A stretch of DNA of 64,000 nt from positions 186,001 to 250,000 of the forward strand of contig FNPS01000002.1 of the NCBI GenBank assembly GCA_900107365.1, given 5' to 3'. The translations under genes and the position numbers were made by a program. Source of the stretch: Flavobacterium aquidurense (GTDB lineage Bacteria; Bacteroidota; Bacteroidia; Flavobacteriales; Flavobacteriaceae). Positions 8,831 through 16,066 of this stretch are shown here, piece after piece (within the stretch, counting starts at the first letter, position 1; each line of letters starts with the position of its first letter). The notes beneath the pieces are model-generated. The model ran no database searches and was not told the DNA's origin. It saw only the letters and a program-made list of their open reading frames with translations.

Positions 8831-9841
8831 ATGTCACATAGTCCGATTAGAAAAGACAAAACGTGCTTAAATTGCAGGCATGTTGTCGAACAAAATTTTT
8901 GTCCAAACTGTGGGCAGGAAAATACAGATAGCCGAAAAACATTTCACCATTTGTTTATCCATTTCTTTGAAGATTTAACGCATTATGAAAATGCATTCTG
9001 GAAAACCATTAAAAACTTACTTTTTAAACCTTCTACTTTAACCAAAGAATATCTGTCAGGGAAACGTTTGTCTTATCTGGCTCCGGTTCGTCTTTATATT
9101 TTTATCAGTTTTATTACTTTTCTTCTGATTGCTTTATTCCCAAATAAAGTAAGTGAGAACCTAAACAAAAGTCAGGAAGAAATTAGTTCAAATTTTGAAA
9201 GACCAAGCAAAGACAAAACTAAAGATCACAGTGATAAAAACTACCTGCAGGAAAAAACGATGAAACAACTCGATAAAAAATACTTTCAATTAAAGTCAAT
9301 GAAAGAGATCGATTCTGTTCAAAAGTATGGTAAGGAAAGTGAAAAACTTACAGAATTTCAATATTGGATTTACGAAAAGGCCGTTCATGTTACTGAACAC
9401 AATACCAAAAAGGAAATTATCGAAAAATTCATAGAGTCTTTTCTCCATAATATTCCCAAAATTCTTTTCATTATAATGCCTTTCTTTGCTTTCTTCCTAT
9501 GGCTTTTTCATAATAAAAAGAAATGGTACTATTTTGATCACGGTATTTTTACTTTACATTATTTCTCCTTTTTACTTTTAATATTTCTCATTTTATTTAT
9601 TATCAACAAAGTAATTGGCTTATTTGGAGACGACACTCCTCTTACGGTCGTAGGTAATATTATTACTTTCGCAGGTATTGTCTGGATGTCTTACTATTTT
9701 TATCCGGCACATCACCGTTTTTATGGAGAAAGCAGAATTGTTTCATTTGTTAAAAGTTTTATCTTATTTTTTATAAACTTCTTTTTTATCCTATTTTTAC
9801 TTGTATTTTATATGCTATATATATTTATCAACTTACACTAA
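8831..9841 (+). CDS. DUF3667 family membrane protein with N-terminal zinc ribbon
   Basis: 336 residues from the chosen ATG at 8831. An upstream in-frame ATG at 8777 falls in a repeat and adds 18 residues without family-like sequence, so I rejected it. Two CxxC pairs (CLNC and CPNC, within the first 30 residues) form a predicted zinc ribbon, followed by the DUF3667 signature FEDLTHYENAFWKTIKNLL and YLSGKRLSYLAPVRLYIFIS. There is one hydrophobic helix near residue 85, a charged Lys-rich loop, and three to four further helices in the C-terminal half. Function of the family is unknown. It is followed 7 bp later by an M28 peptidase and is probably co-transcribed with it. Confidence 0.85.
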   Translation: MSHSPIRKDKTCLNCRHVVEQNFCPNCGQENTDSRKTFHHLFIHFFEDLTHYENAFWKTIKNLLFKPSTLTKEYLSGKRLSYLAPVRLYIFISFITFLLIALFPNKVSENLNKSQEEISSNFERPSKDKTKDHSDKNYLQEKTMKQLDKKYFQLKSMKEIDSVQKYGKESEKLTEFQYWIYEKAVHVTEHNTKKEIIEKFIESFLHNIPKILFIIMPFFAFFLWLFHNKKKWYYFDHGIFTLHYFSFLLLIFLILFIINKVIGLFGDDTPLTVVGNIITFAGIVWMSYYFYPAHHRFYGESRIVSFVKSFILFFINFFFILFLLVFYMLYIFINLH

Positions 9842-9848
9842 CTAATCA

Positions 9849-10865
9849 ATGAAAAAAATTGTAGTTCTATTATTAGTTGCATCGGCGTTTTCTTGTAAAA
9901 ACACACAGGCGGTTGCTTCTAAAGATAACTCAGACCCCACTAAATACTTAAATGTTATTAAGGAGAAAGATCTAAAAAAAATGCTTTATGTCGTAGCTTC
10001 TGATGAAATGGAAGGTCGCGAAACCGGGTCAAAAGGTCAGAAAAAAGCAGGTCTGTATATGATTGACCAATACAAAAAAAATGGTGTATCATTTCCTAAA
10101 GGAGCAACTGATTATTACCAACACATTCCTGCAGCATTTTTGAATGCAAAACGCAACGAAAATCTGCCTGACTCTGAAAATATCTGGGCCTACATTGAAG
10201 GTTCTGAAAAACCAGATGAAGTTCTGGTAATTTCAGCGCATTACGATCACGTTGGAATCAAAAATGGAGAAATCTATAACGGAGCTGATGATGATGGTTC
10301 CGGAACTGTAGCGGTTATCGAAATCGCAAAAGCATTCGCAAAAGCAAAAAAAGACGGACACGGACCAAAACGCTCTATCTTATTCCTGCATGTAACTGGT
10401 GAAGAACATGGTTTACACGGTTCTCGTTATTATTCCGAAAATCCATTATTTCCAATTGCAAACACTATTAGTGACATCAATATCGATATGATTGGACGTC
10501 GTGACGTAGAACATGCTAAAACAAACAATTATGTGTATGTAATTGGTGCCGACAGACTTTCATCAGATTTGCACAATGCTGTTGTGGCTCAAAATAACAA
10601 ATACACTAAATTAGATTTAGATTTTAAATTTAACGATCCTAAAGACCCGAATCATTTCTACGAGCGTTCTGATCATTATAACTTTGCGAAATTTGGTATT
10701 CCTGCTGTTTTCTTCTTCAACGGTGTTCACGAAGATTATCACCAAAAAGGTGACGAACCTCAAAAAATAGAATACGACGCTTTAACAAAAAGAGCACAAT
10801 TAGCATTTGTTGTAGCCTGGGATTTAGCGAATAGAGAGAATCGACCGGTAGTGGATAAGAAATAA
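9849..10865 (+). CDS. M28 family zinc aminopeptidase, lipoprotein
   Basis: 338 residues. Signal peptide with lipobox AFSC (Cys16), so probably membrane-anchored. Metal and catalytic residues of M28 are in order: His131 in AHYDHVG, Asp147 in GADDDGSG, Glu185/Glu186 in TGEEHGLHG, Asp213 in NIDMIGR, and a late His in RSDHYNFAKFGIP. Family knowledge: two-zinc exopeptidases that remove N-terminal residues from peptides. It probably digests peptides in the periplasm. It is convergent with rho; a shared palindromic terminator lies between them. Confidence 0.93.
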   Translation: MKKIVVLLLVASAFSCKNTQAVASKDNSDPTKYLNVIKEKDLKKMLYVVASDEMEGRETGSKGQKKAGLYMIDQYKKNGVSFPKGATDYYQHIPAAFLNAKRNENLPDSENIWAYIEGSEKPDEVLVISAHYDHVGIKNGEIYNGADDDGSGTVAVIEIAKAFAKAKKDGHGPKRSILFLHVTGEEHGLHGSRYYSENPLFPIANTISDINIDMIGRRDVEHAKTNNYVYVIGADRLSSDLHNAVVAQNNKYTKLDLDFKFNDPKDPNHFYERSDHYNFAKFGIPAVFFFNGVHEDYHQKGDEPQKIEYDALTKRAQLAFVVAWDLANRENRPVVDKK

Positions 10866-10893
10866 GGTTCTGAGGTACTGAGGTACTGAGATT
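10864..10893 (+). repeat. Short tandem repeat, 'ggttctgag' family (arm 1)
   Basis: Directly after the peptidase stop codon: GGTTCTGAG GTACTGAG GTACTGAG. The complementary arm is at 11136-11176 next to the rho stop, so the two arms bracket the convergent intergenic region. Confidence 0.7.
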
Positions 10894-10934
10894 TTTTTTA
10901 AGACTGAATAATAAAATATTTATCATTTACAGAC

Positions 10935-11020
10935 ATAGCCCACGGTGTCAACCGTGGGGACATAATATTGTCAAAATGCGTTATCATAATACCTCTCCCA
11001 CGGTTGAAACCGTGGGCTAT
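10935..11020. repeat. MITE-like palindromic element, 86 bp
   Basis: Perfect 12-bp terminal inverted repeats ATAGCCCACGGT / ACCGTGGGCTAT at the two ends. Each end is itself a small hairpin (CCCACGGT-gtca-ACCGTGGG; CCCACGGTT-gaa-ACCGTGGG), separated by about 37 bp. There is no coding potential. Likely a non-autonomous or REP-type intergenic repeat. It sits in the 311-bp convergent spacer between the M28 peptidase and rho. Confidence 0.7.
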
Positions 11021-11081
11021 ATTTGAAATGTGAAATCGTAGATATTTTAATTAAAATTACTTACATTTCTAAGATAAAAAC

Positions 11082-11117
11082 AAAAAAGGGATGAGTTTTA
11101 AAACTCATCCCTTTTTT
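11082..11117. terminator. Bidirectional terminator between the M28 peptidase and rho
   Basis: A perfect 36-bp palindrome: A6-GGGATGAGTTTT followed directly by its exact complement ending in T6. It can act in both directions for the convergent genes. Confidence 0.9.
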
Positions 11118-11135
11118 ATATATAGTAAGTTAAAA

Positions 11136-11176
11136 CCCTCAGAACCTTAGTCCCTCAGCAACTTAGCACCTTCCTC
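11136..11176 (-). repeat. Short tandem repeat, 'ggttctgag' family (arm 2)
   Basis: CTCAGAACCTTAG, CCTCAGCAACTTAG and CACCTTCC units, the reverse complement of the units at 10864-10893. It begins directly at the rho stop codon, on the sense side of rho. Confidence 0.7.
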
Positions 11177-13024
11177 TTAGTCATTCATAGAAATCAAAAA
11201 CTCCTCATTATTTCTGGTTTTCTTGAAACGTTCATTAACAAAATCCATAGATTCTACAGGGTTCATATCAGACAGATATTTACGCATAATCCACATTCTT
11301 TGTAATGTTTTTTCGTCTAATAACAAATCGTCACGACGTGTACTTGAAGATGTAAGATCAATCGCAGGGAAAATACGTTTGTTGGCGATTTTACGATCCA
11401 ATTGAAGTTCCATGTTACCGGTTCCTTTAAATTCTTCAAAGATAACCTCATCCATTTTAGAACCTGTTTCAGTCAATGCTGTTGCGATGATACTTAATGA
11501 TCCACCGTTTTCAACATTTCTTGCTGCCCCAAAGAAACGTTTTGGTTTTTGCAATGCGTTAGCATCAACACCTCCACTTAATACTTTTCCAGAAGCTGGC
11601 TGAACTGTATTATAAGCTCTTGCCAAACGCGTAATTGAATCTAATAAGATTACAACATCATGTCCACATTCTACTAAACGTTTTGCTTTTTCCAAAACAA
11701 TATTGGCAATTTTTACGTGTTCTTGTGGTTCTCTGTCAAAAGTCGAAGCGATAACTTCTCCACGAACACTTCTTTGCATATCTGTAACCTCTTCAGGACG
11801 CTCATCAATCAAAAGAACGATCAAATAAACTTCAGGATGATTGGCTGCAATCGCGTTTGCAATGTCTTTTAGTAACATTGTTTTACCGGTTTTCGGTTGT
11901 GCGACTATCATACCACGTTGTCCTTTTCCTATCGGAGAAAATAAATCGATAATACGAGTTGAAACTGAACTGCCTTTTTCAGCTAATTTGAATTTTTCAG
12001 AAGGAAAAACCGGAGTCAGGTGTTCGAAAGAAACTCTGTCGCGAACAACCTGCGGATCGTGCCCATTAATTTTTAGTACACGAACTAAAGGGAAAAACTT
12101 CTCGCCTTCTTTTGGAGGACGAACCACTCCTTTTACAGTATCTCCGGTTTTAAGACCGAATAATCTGATTTGCGAAGTTGATAAATAAATATCATCCGGA
12201 GAGGCTAAATAATTATAATCTGATGAACGTAAGAAACCATATCCGTCAGGCATCATTTCAAGAACACCTTCACTTTCGATAATTCCGTCAAACTCAAAGT
12301 CTGAATCCCTGAAATTATTCTTTTTATTTTTATGATTCGGATTTTGATTTCCGTTATTGCTGTTTCCATTTACATTACCGTTACCATTTCCATTTTGGTT
12401 TGGATTCTGGTTTGGGTTTTGATTCGGATTTTGATTTTTATTCTGATTTGGATTGATCTTTTTTACCGGAGCAGCTCCTTCCACTTTTTCGGCAGCAGAT
12501 ACAGAAGCTACAACTTCTGTCTCAATCTCTCCTTCAGTTGTTTGTTCGGAAGCAACTTCTTTTTCCTTTTGTAAAGCAACCTTTTTCTCGTAAGCTGATT
12601 TATTAAATTTTACGATTTTTGGTCCTTTTTTCTCTACTGATGCTGAATCTGCCGCTTCATGAACTTGTGGAGCCGGCTGAATTTTTGCATTTGGTTTAGA
12701 AATTTTAGGTGTTACCACTTTTTCAGGTGTCTCCTCTGTCTTTTCAGCTGTTTCCTCTACCTTATCAAATTCTAAAACAGGAGCATTTTTATTAGGTGCT
12801 ATTTTTTTAGTCGGAACAATTCTTGCTCTCTTAGGCTTATCATCTTCTATTTCTGCCTGAGGCGCAACATTGACAGGCGGCTTTTCAGTCGTTTCCTGAT
12901 GTGCTAAAATCTGACTGATTAAAGTCTCTTTTTTAACGCCATTAAACTTTATAGTTTTAGCTAACTTAGCTATTTCTTGAAGCTCAGAAAGCTTCATTTC
13001 TTTTAATGCAGAAATATCAAACAT
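11177..13024 (-). CDS. rho: Transcription termination factor Rho with long disordered insert
   Basis: 615 residues, about 200 longer than E. coli Rho. A Rho_N helical domain (about 1-43) is followed by a disordered, charged Pro/Lys/Glu-rich region (about 45-185), an Asn/Gln/Gly-rich tract (190-229), the RNA-binding cold-shock-like domain (about 247-325, [15 protein letters not shown]) and the RecA-like ATPase (about 350-610) with Walker A AQPKTGKT (375-382), LIDERPEEV, and the Q/R-loop region [10 protein letters not shown]. Family knowledge: hexameric RNA helicase that ends transcription. Insert-bearing Rho is typical of Bacteroidota. It is divergent from a DUF4293 gene 183 bp away. Confidence 0.97.
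   Translation of the reverse strand: MFDISALKEMKLSELQEIAKLAKTIKFNGVKKETLISQILAHQETTEKPPVNVAPQAEIEDDKPKRARIVPTKKIAPNKNAPVLEFDKVEETAEKTEETPEKVVTPKISKPNAKIQPAPQVHEAADSASVEKKGPKIVKFNKSAYEKKVALQKEKEVASEQTTEGEIETEVVASVSAAEKVEGAAPVKKINPNQNKNQNPNQNPNQNPNQNGNGNGNVNGNSNNGNQNPNHKNKKNNFRDSDFEFDGIIESEGVLEMMPDGYGFLRSSDYNYLASPDDIYLSTSQIRLFGLKTGDTVKGVVRPPKEGEKFFPLVRVLKINGHDPQVVRDRVSFEHLTPVFPSEKFKLAEKGSSVSTRIIDLFSPIGKGQRGMIVAQPKTGKTMLLKDIANAIAANHPEVYLIVLLIDERPEEVTDMQRSVRGEVIASTFDREPQEHVKIANIVLEKAKRLVECGHDVVILLDSITRLARAYNTVQPASGKVLSGGVDANALQKPKRFFGAARNVENGGSLSIIATALTETGSKMDEVIFEEFKGTGNMELQLDRKIANKRIFPAIDLTSSSTRRDDLLLDEKTLQRMWIMRKYLSDMNPVESMDFVNERFKKTRNNEEFLISMND
12338..12457 (-). repeat. Low-complexity tract in rho encoding N/P/Q/G repeats
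   Basis: Codes for residues 190-229 of Rho. Imperfect NPNQ units, then GN units, encoded by near-tandem 12-bp and 6-bp DNA repeats. Such a tract can change length by slippage. Confidence 0.85.
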
Positions 13025-13207
13025 GAATATTCTATGAATTTAATTATTTTAAAGGAAATACTGTAAAAAGAATAGGTAGATAATTGTTTTCAATTGACCG
13101 CAGTATGAAGTGCTTACGGTATTATGATGCAATAATACGAATAAAATTTAATCATACAATAGTATTTATAAAAAAGAAAATATATTTTTGTAAAACAATT
13201 TTAGACC

Positions 13208-13624
13208 ATGATACAAAGAATTCAAACCGTTTATTTACTTCTTACCTTTGTTGTAACAGGGGTTTTAATGTTTTTTATTCCGCTTTGGACATTAAACACC
13301 GGGAAAGCATTCTATTTTATGCAAGACCAGTTTTATACCATTTTATTAGGTCTGAGTACAATGCTTACAATTGTTAGTATTATTTCATTCAAAAAAAGAC
13401 AAAATCAGTTTGTGATGAACAGACTGAACATAATATTAAATTTAATTTTATTAGGATTATTTGTATATCGCTCTCTAAATGTATCTGGAGAGACAGTTAA
13501 CGCTGTTTCAGAGAAAGGTATTGGGATGTTTCTACCGATTGTTGCTATCGTGTTATTAGTTTTAGCTAATAAGGCCATCAAGAAGGATGAAGATCTCGTA
13601 AAATCTGTAGATCGTTTGAGATAA
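13208..13624 (+). CDS. DUF4293 family four-helix membrane protein
   Basis: 138 residues with four predicted membrane helices (about 5-25, 40-60, 68-87, 102-120) and the DUF4293 opening MIQRIQTVYLLL. Its function is unknown. It is divergent from rho. A candidate -7 box TATTTTTG lies at 13184-13191, 16 bp before the ATG; no clear -33 element. A strong terminator follows 31 bp after the stop, so the gene is monocistronic. Confidence 0.88.
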   Translation: MIQRIQTVYLLLTFVVTGVLMFFIPLWTLNTGKAFYFMQDQFYTILLGLSTMLTIVSIISFKKRQNQFVMNRLNIILNLILLGLFVYRSLNVSGETVNAVSEKGIGMFLPIVAIVLLVLANKAIKKDEDLVKSVDRLR

Positions 13625-13655
13625 ACCTATAAACTTAATTTTTTTGTGCGAAGAG

Positions 13656-13682
13656 AACCCGAATTACATTCGGGTTTTTTTG
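13656..13682 (+). terminator. Rho-independent terminator after DUF4293
   Basis: A perfect 9-bp stem AACCCGAAT / ATTCGGGTT with a TAC loop, followed by T8. Confidence 0.9.
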
Positions 13683-13720
13683 TGGCTTAAAATGACACAA
13701 AGTAGCTTTATCGAGGTAAA

Positions 13721-13748
13721 TTGGATGCCTAACTTCTTTTTAATTTTG
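13721..13748 (+). promoter_or_regulatory. Candidate flavobacterial promoter of the two-component pair
   Basis: TTG at 13721-13723, 17-bp spacer, TAATTTTG at 13741-13748, matching the Bacteroidota -33 / -7 (TTG ... TAnnTTTG) pattern. The response-regulator ATG is 19 bp downstream, giving a very short leader. Confidence 0.6.
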
Positions 13749-13767
13749 CATTTTCATTTCCAAAACA

Positions 13768-14433
13768 ATGACAACGAATAAAATAAGAATACATCTTGCC
13801 GATGACCATCAGGTACTGATCGATGGTCTTACCAATTTATTACAAACGGTTCCTAATTTTGAAGTCGTTGGAAATTCATTGAACGGTACAACTGTTTATG
13901 ATGATGTTCTACAAAACGATGCTGATATTTTAGTTCTCGATATAAGTATGCCTGAAAAAGACGGCATCAAAGTATTGCAGGAATTTCATAGAAATAACAG
14001 TTTATGTAAAGTCATTATTTTATCCAGCTATGAGGAACTAAAAATCATTAAAGAAGTAATGAAATTAGGCGCAAAAGGTTATTTGACCAAAAAATGTGCT
14101 GGCGAAAATATCATCGAAGCTATAGAAGCTGTTTATCAGGATCAGGAATATTTTTCAGATGCTGTAAGAGAAAAAATCTTCAATACTTTTGCACACTCCA
14201 ATCCTAAATTAAATAAAAATATTTACATTGAAAATCCGATTCTAAGTCCACGTGAAGTTGAGATTATTACCTTAATCTCATTGGAATACAGCGGAAAAGA
14301 AATAAGCGAACGCCTTTTCATTAGTACCAATACAGTCGAAACCCATCGAAAAAATATTATGAGAAAATTACAGACTAAAAATACTATTGGTCTGGTTAAA
14401 TACGCTTTAAAGAACAATTTAATTAATCCTTAA
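13768..14433 (+). CDS. NarL/FixJ-type response regulator
   Basis: 221 residues. The receiver domain (about 5-125) has Asp12/Asp13 in ADDH, phosphoacceptor Asp58 in LVLDISMPEKDG and the late Lys in KGYLTKK. A LuxR-type helix-turn-helix (about 155-215) contains LSPREVEIITLI and ISTNTVETHRKNIMRKL. It is followed without a gap by its histidine kinase (stop TAA, then ATG), so the pair is one operon. Family knowledge: binds DNA as a phosphorylated dimer. The regulon is unknown. Confidence 0.94.
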   Translation: MTTNKIRIHLADDHQVLIDGLTNLLQTVPNFEVVGNSLNGTTVYDDVLQNDADILVLDISMPEKDGIKVLQEFHRNNSLCKVIILSSYEELKIIKEVMKLGAKGYLTKKCAGENIIEAIEAVYQDQEYFSDAVREKIFNTFAHSNPKLNKNIYIENPILSPREVEIITLISLEYSGKEISERLFISTNTVETHRKNIMRKLQTKNTIGLVKYALKNNLINP

Positions 14434-15351
14434 ATGTTTTTTACCAGATTTTTCACTTTACTTCTCTTTTTCCTTTCCTCTAATGGAAATCCAATTTTTA
14501 GTCAACAAAAAGAAAACGCTAAAGAAGCCATTCAAACATTTTGCAGATCAAAAAAAAATCCTGTTGCAGAACTCCGTACTTACGAACAATTAAGAAATAA
14601 AAAAGTTGTTAGCCTGTCTGTTATTTTAATCATCATCTTGTTTTTTCTGTTTTATTTCTTTTATCAAAATAATAAACTGAAGCAGAAAATTAAACGTAAA
14701 GACATCAAGCAAAAAATACTAATCAATGTTATCAATGCCGGAATTGACAATCAGGAAATGGAACAAAAAAAAATAGCTGCTTTTTTACATGATAATGTCA
14801 ACGCTCTGTTATCATCAGCAGGATTACATTTGAATGTTTTCACTACCCAAAATAATATTAACTCAGAAGAAATAAAAAAAACAAAAGCGATTCTTGCAGA
14901 AGCTCATGATCTTTTACGTGACATGTCACATGATCTTGTTCCTGCGCTTTTAGTTCGTTTTGGGTTAATTTATGCTTTGGAAGATTTATGCGAAAGAAAT
15001 TCGAATTCGAATATTGCTTTTGAATTTTCAAGCACAATCCCGATAGAAAAAAGATATATCGAAAAATTTGAAATGAAGCTTTACTTCATTGTTTCTGAGC
15101 TTTTCAATAATATTATAAAACACAGTGAAGCAAAAAAAACTACACTTTCACTAGTCGAAAAAAACAATCAATTCGTTATTGCAATTCATGATAACGGAAA
15201 AGGTTTTAGCACTAAAAAAACAAAAGATGCAGAAGGATTTGGTCTTAACCGAATTAGAGCGAGAATTAAAAAATTCAAAGGAAGTTTTACTGTAGATTCG
15301 AAACCCAATGAAGGAACAATGGTTAAAATTAAGATTCCGCTTCCTCACTAA
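14434..15351 (+). CDS. HisKA_3-type sensor histidine kinase with minimal sensor region
   Basis: 305 residues. A signal/first helix (about 1-23), a periplasmic stretch of only about 35 residues, one membrane helix (about 59-77), a coiled segment, then a dimerisation helix with phosphoacceptor His119 in AAFLHDNVN and an HATPase domain (about 205-303; N box SELFNNIIKHSEA, G boxes DNGKGFS and GFGLNRI). Family knowledge: flavobacterial kinases of this class usually have several hundred residues of periplasmic TPR. Here nearly all of that is absent, so this looks like a shortened form. Cognate regulator is immediately upstream. Confidence 0.92.
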   Translation: MFFTRFFTLLLFFLSSNGNPIFSQQKENAKEAIQTFCRSKKNPVAELRTYEQLRNKKVVSLSVILIIILFFLFYFFYQNNKLKQKIKRKDIKQKILINVINAGIDNQEMEQKKIAAFLHDNVNALLSSAGLHLNVFTTQNNINSEEIKKTKAILAEAHDLLRDMSHDLVPALLVRFGLIYALEDLCERNSNSNIAFEFSSTIPIEKRYIEKFEMKLYFIVSELFNNIIKHSEAKKTTLSLVEKNNQFVIAIHDNGKGFSTKKTKDAEGFGLNRIRARIKKFKGSFTVDSKPNEGTMVKIKIPLPH

Positions 15352-15360
15352 CTAAGAGCG

Positions 15361-15855
15361 TTATTTCTTTCCTATTTCAACAATTTCAAGATCTTTAATT
15401 TTATCATCGTCAATAACAAACCGCAACATTGTACGCATTTGATGAAAACCACTTTTCCCACACGCACCAGGGTTCATGTGTAGTAAATTATTCTTTTTAT
15501 CAAACATTACTTTTAAAATATGTGAATGGCCACAGATAAATAGCTTTGGAGGATTTAAAGTCATTTCTTCCCTAATTGCCGGATTGTATTTCCCCGGATA
15601 ACCGCCAATGTGTGTAATCCACACGGAAACATTTTCACATAAAAAACGATTGTGCAACGGAAATTCCATTCGTGCTTCTGCCCCATCGATATTACCATAA
15701 ACACAACGTAAAGGTTTCAGCTTTTTTATCGTATCCGTAACATGCAAATCTCCAATATCTCCCGCATGCCAAACTTCATCGGCCTGCGCCACATATTTTA
15801 AAATAGTATCGTCAATATGACTGTGAGTATCGGAAAGGAGAAGGATTTTGGTCAT
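15361..15855 (-). CDS. YfcE/MJ0936-type metallophosphoesterase
   Basis: 164 residues, full length for the family. Metal ligands in order: DTH near residues 9-11, GDIGD near 32-36, GNIDG near 54-58, a His in ITHIGG near 82, and GHSH near 109-112. Family knowledge: Mn/Ni-dependent phosphodiesterases, some acting on cAMP or cyclic dinucleotides in vitro. It is convergent with the sensor-kinase gene (9 bp between stops). Confidence 0.92.
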   Translation of the reverse strand: MTKILLLSDTHSHIDDTILKYVAQADEVWHAGDIGDLHVTDTIKKLKPLRCVYGNIDGAEARMEFPLHNRFLCENVSVWITHIGGYPGKYNPAIREEMTLNPPKLFICGHSHILKVMFDKKNNLLHMNPGACGKSGFHQMRTMLRFVIDDDKIKDLEIVEIGKK

Positions 15856-15867
15856 TTTTTTTGAGGT

Positions 15868-15970
15868 ACAGAGGTTCTTAGGTGCAAAGGTACAAAGGTT
15901 TTTTTAAAAGGTGCTAAGGTGCTAAGGTTCTGAGTTGCTAAGGTTCTGAGTTGCTAAGGTTCTAAGTTTT
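15868..15970. repeat. Short tandem repeat region, 'ggtgctaaggttctgag' family
   Basis: Directly upstream of the phosphoesterase start: GAGGTACAGAGGTTCTTAGG, GTGCAAAGGTACAAAGG, then AGGTGCTAAGGTGCTAAGG and repeated GTTCTGAGTTGCTAAG units. Same family as 10864, 18181-18439 and 51985. Confidence 0.75.
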
Positions 15971-15976
15971 TTATAT

Positions 15977-16010
15977 AAAAAATCCGGTTTGCTTTCGCAA
16001 ACCGGATTTG
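15977..16010 (-). terminator. Rho-independent terminator of the flotillin-like gene
   Basis: A perfect 13-bp stem AAATCCGGTTTGC / GCAAACCGGATTT (15980-15992 with 15997-16009). Read on the minus strand it runs into a T-rich stretch. Closely related in sequence to the hairpins at 23514 and 25928. Confidence 0.8.
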
Positions 16011-16013
16011 TAT

Positions 16014-16040
16014 CCTAACAGGTTTTCGAAACCTGTTAGG
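16014..16040. repeat. Palindrome 'cctaacaggttt-tcg-aaacctgttagg'
   Basis: Perfect 12-bp arms with a TCG centre, lying between the flotillin stop and its terminator. It may add a second RNA hairpin or be a dispersed intergenic palindrome. Confidence 0.6.
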
Positions 16041-16066
16041 TATTATTAGATAACATCCAGATTTAC

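Noticed and set aside
12332..12574. Plus-strand hydrophobic frame opposite the rho insert
   Set aside because: Antisense of the Asn-rich tract gives Ile/Val runs; an artefact of low complexity.
13084..13377. 97-residue plus-strand frame upstream of and overlapping DUF4293
   Set aside because: Different frame from the recognised DUF4293 gene, rich in random-looking residues, and covers the rho/DUF4293 promoter region.
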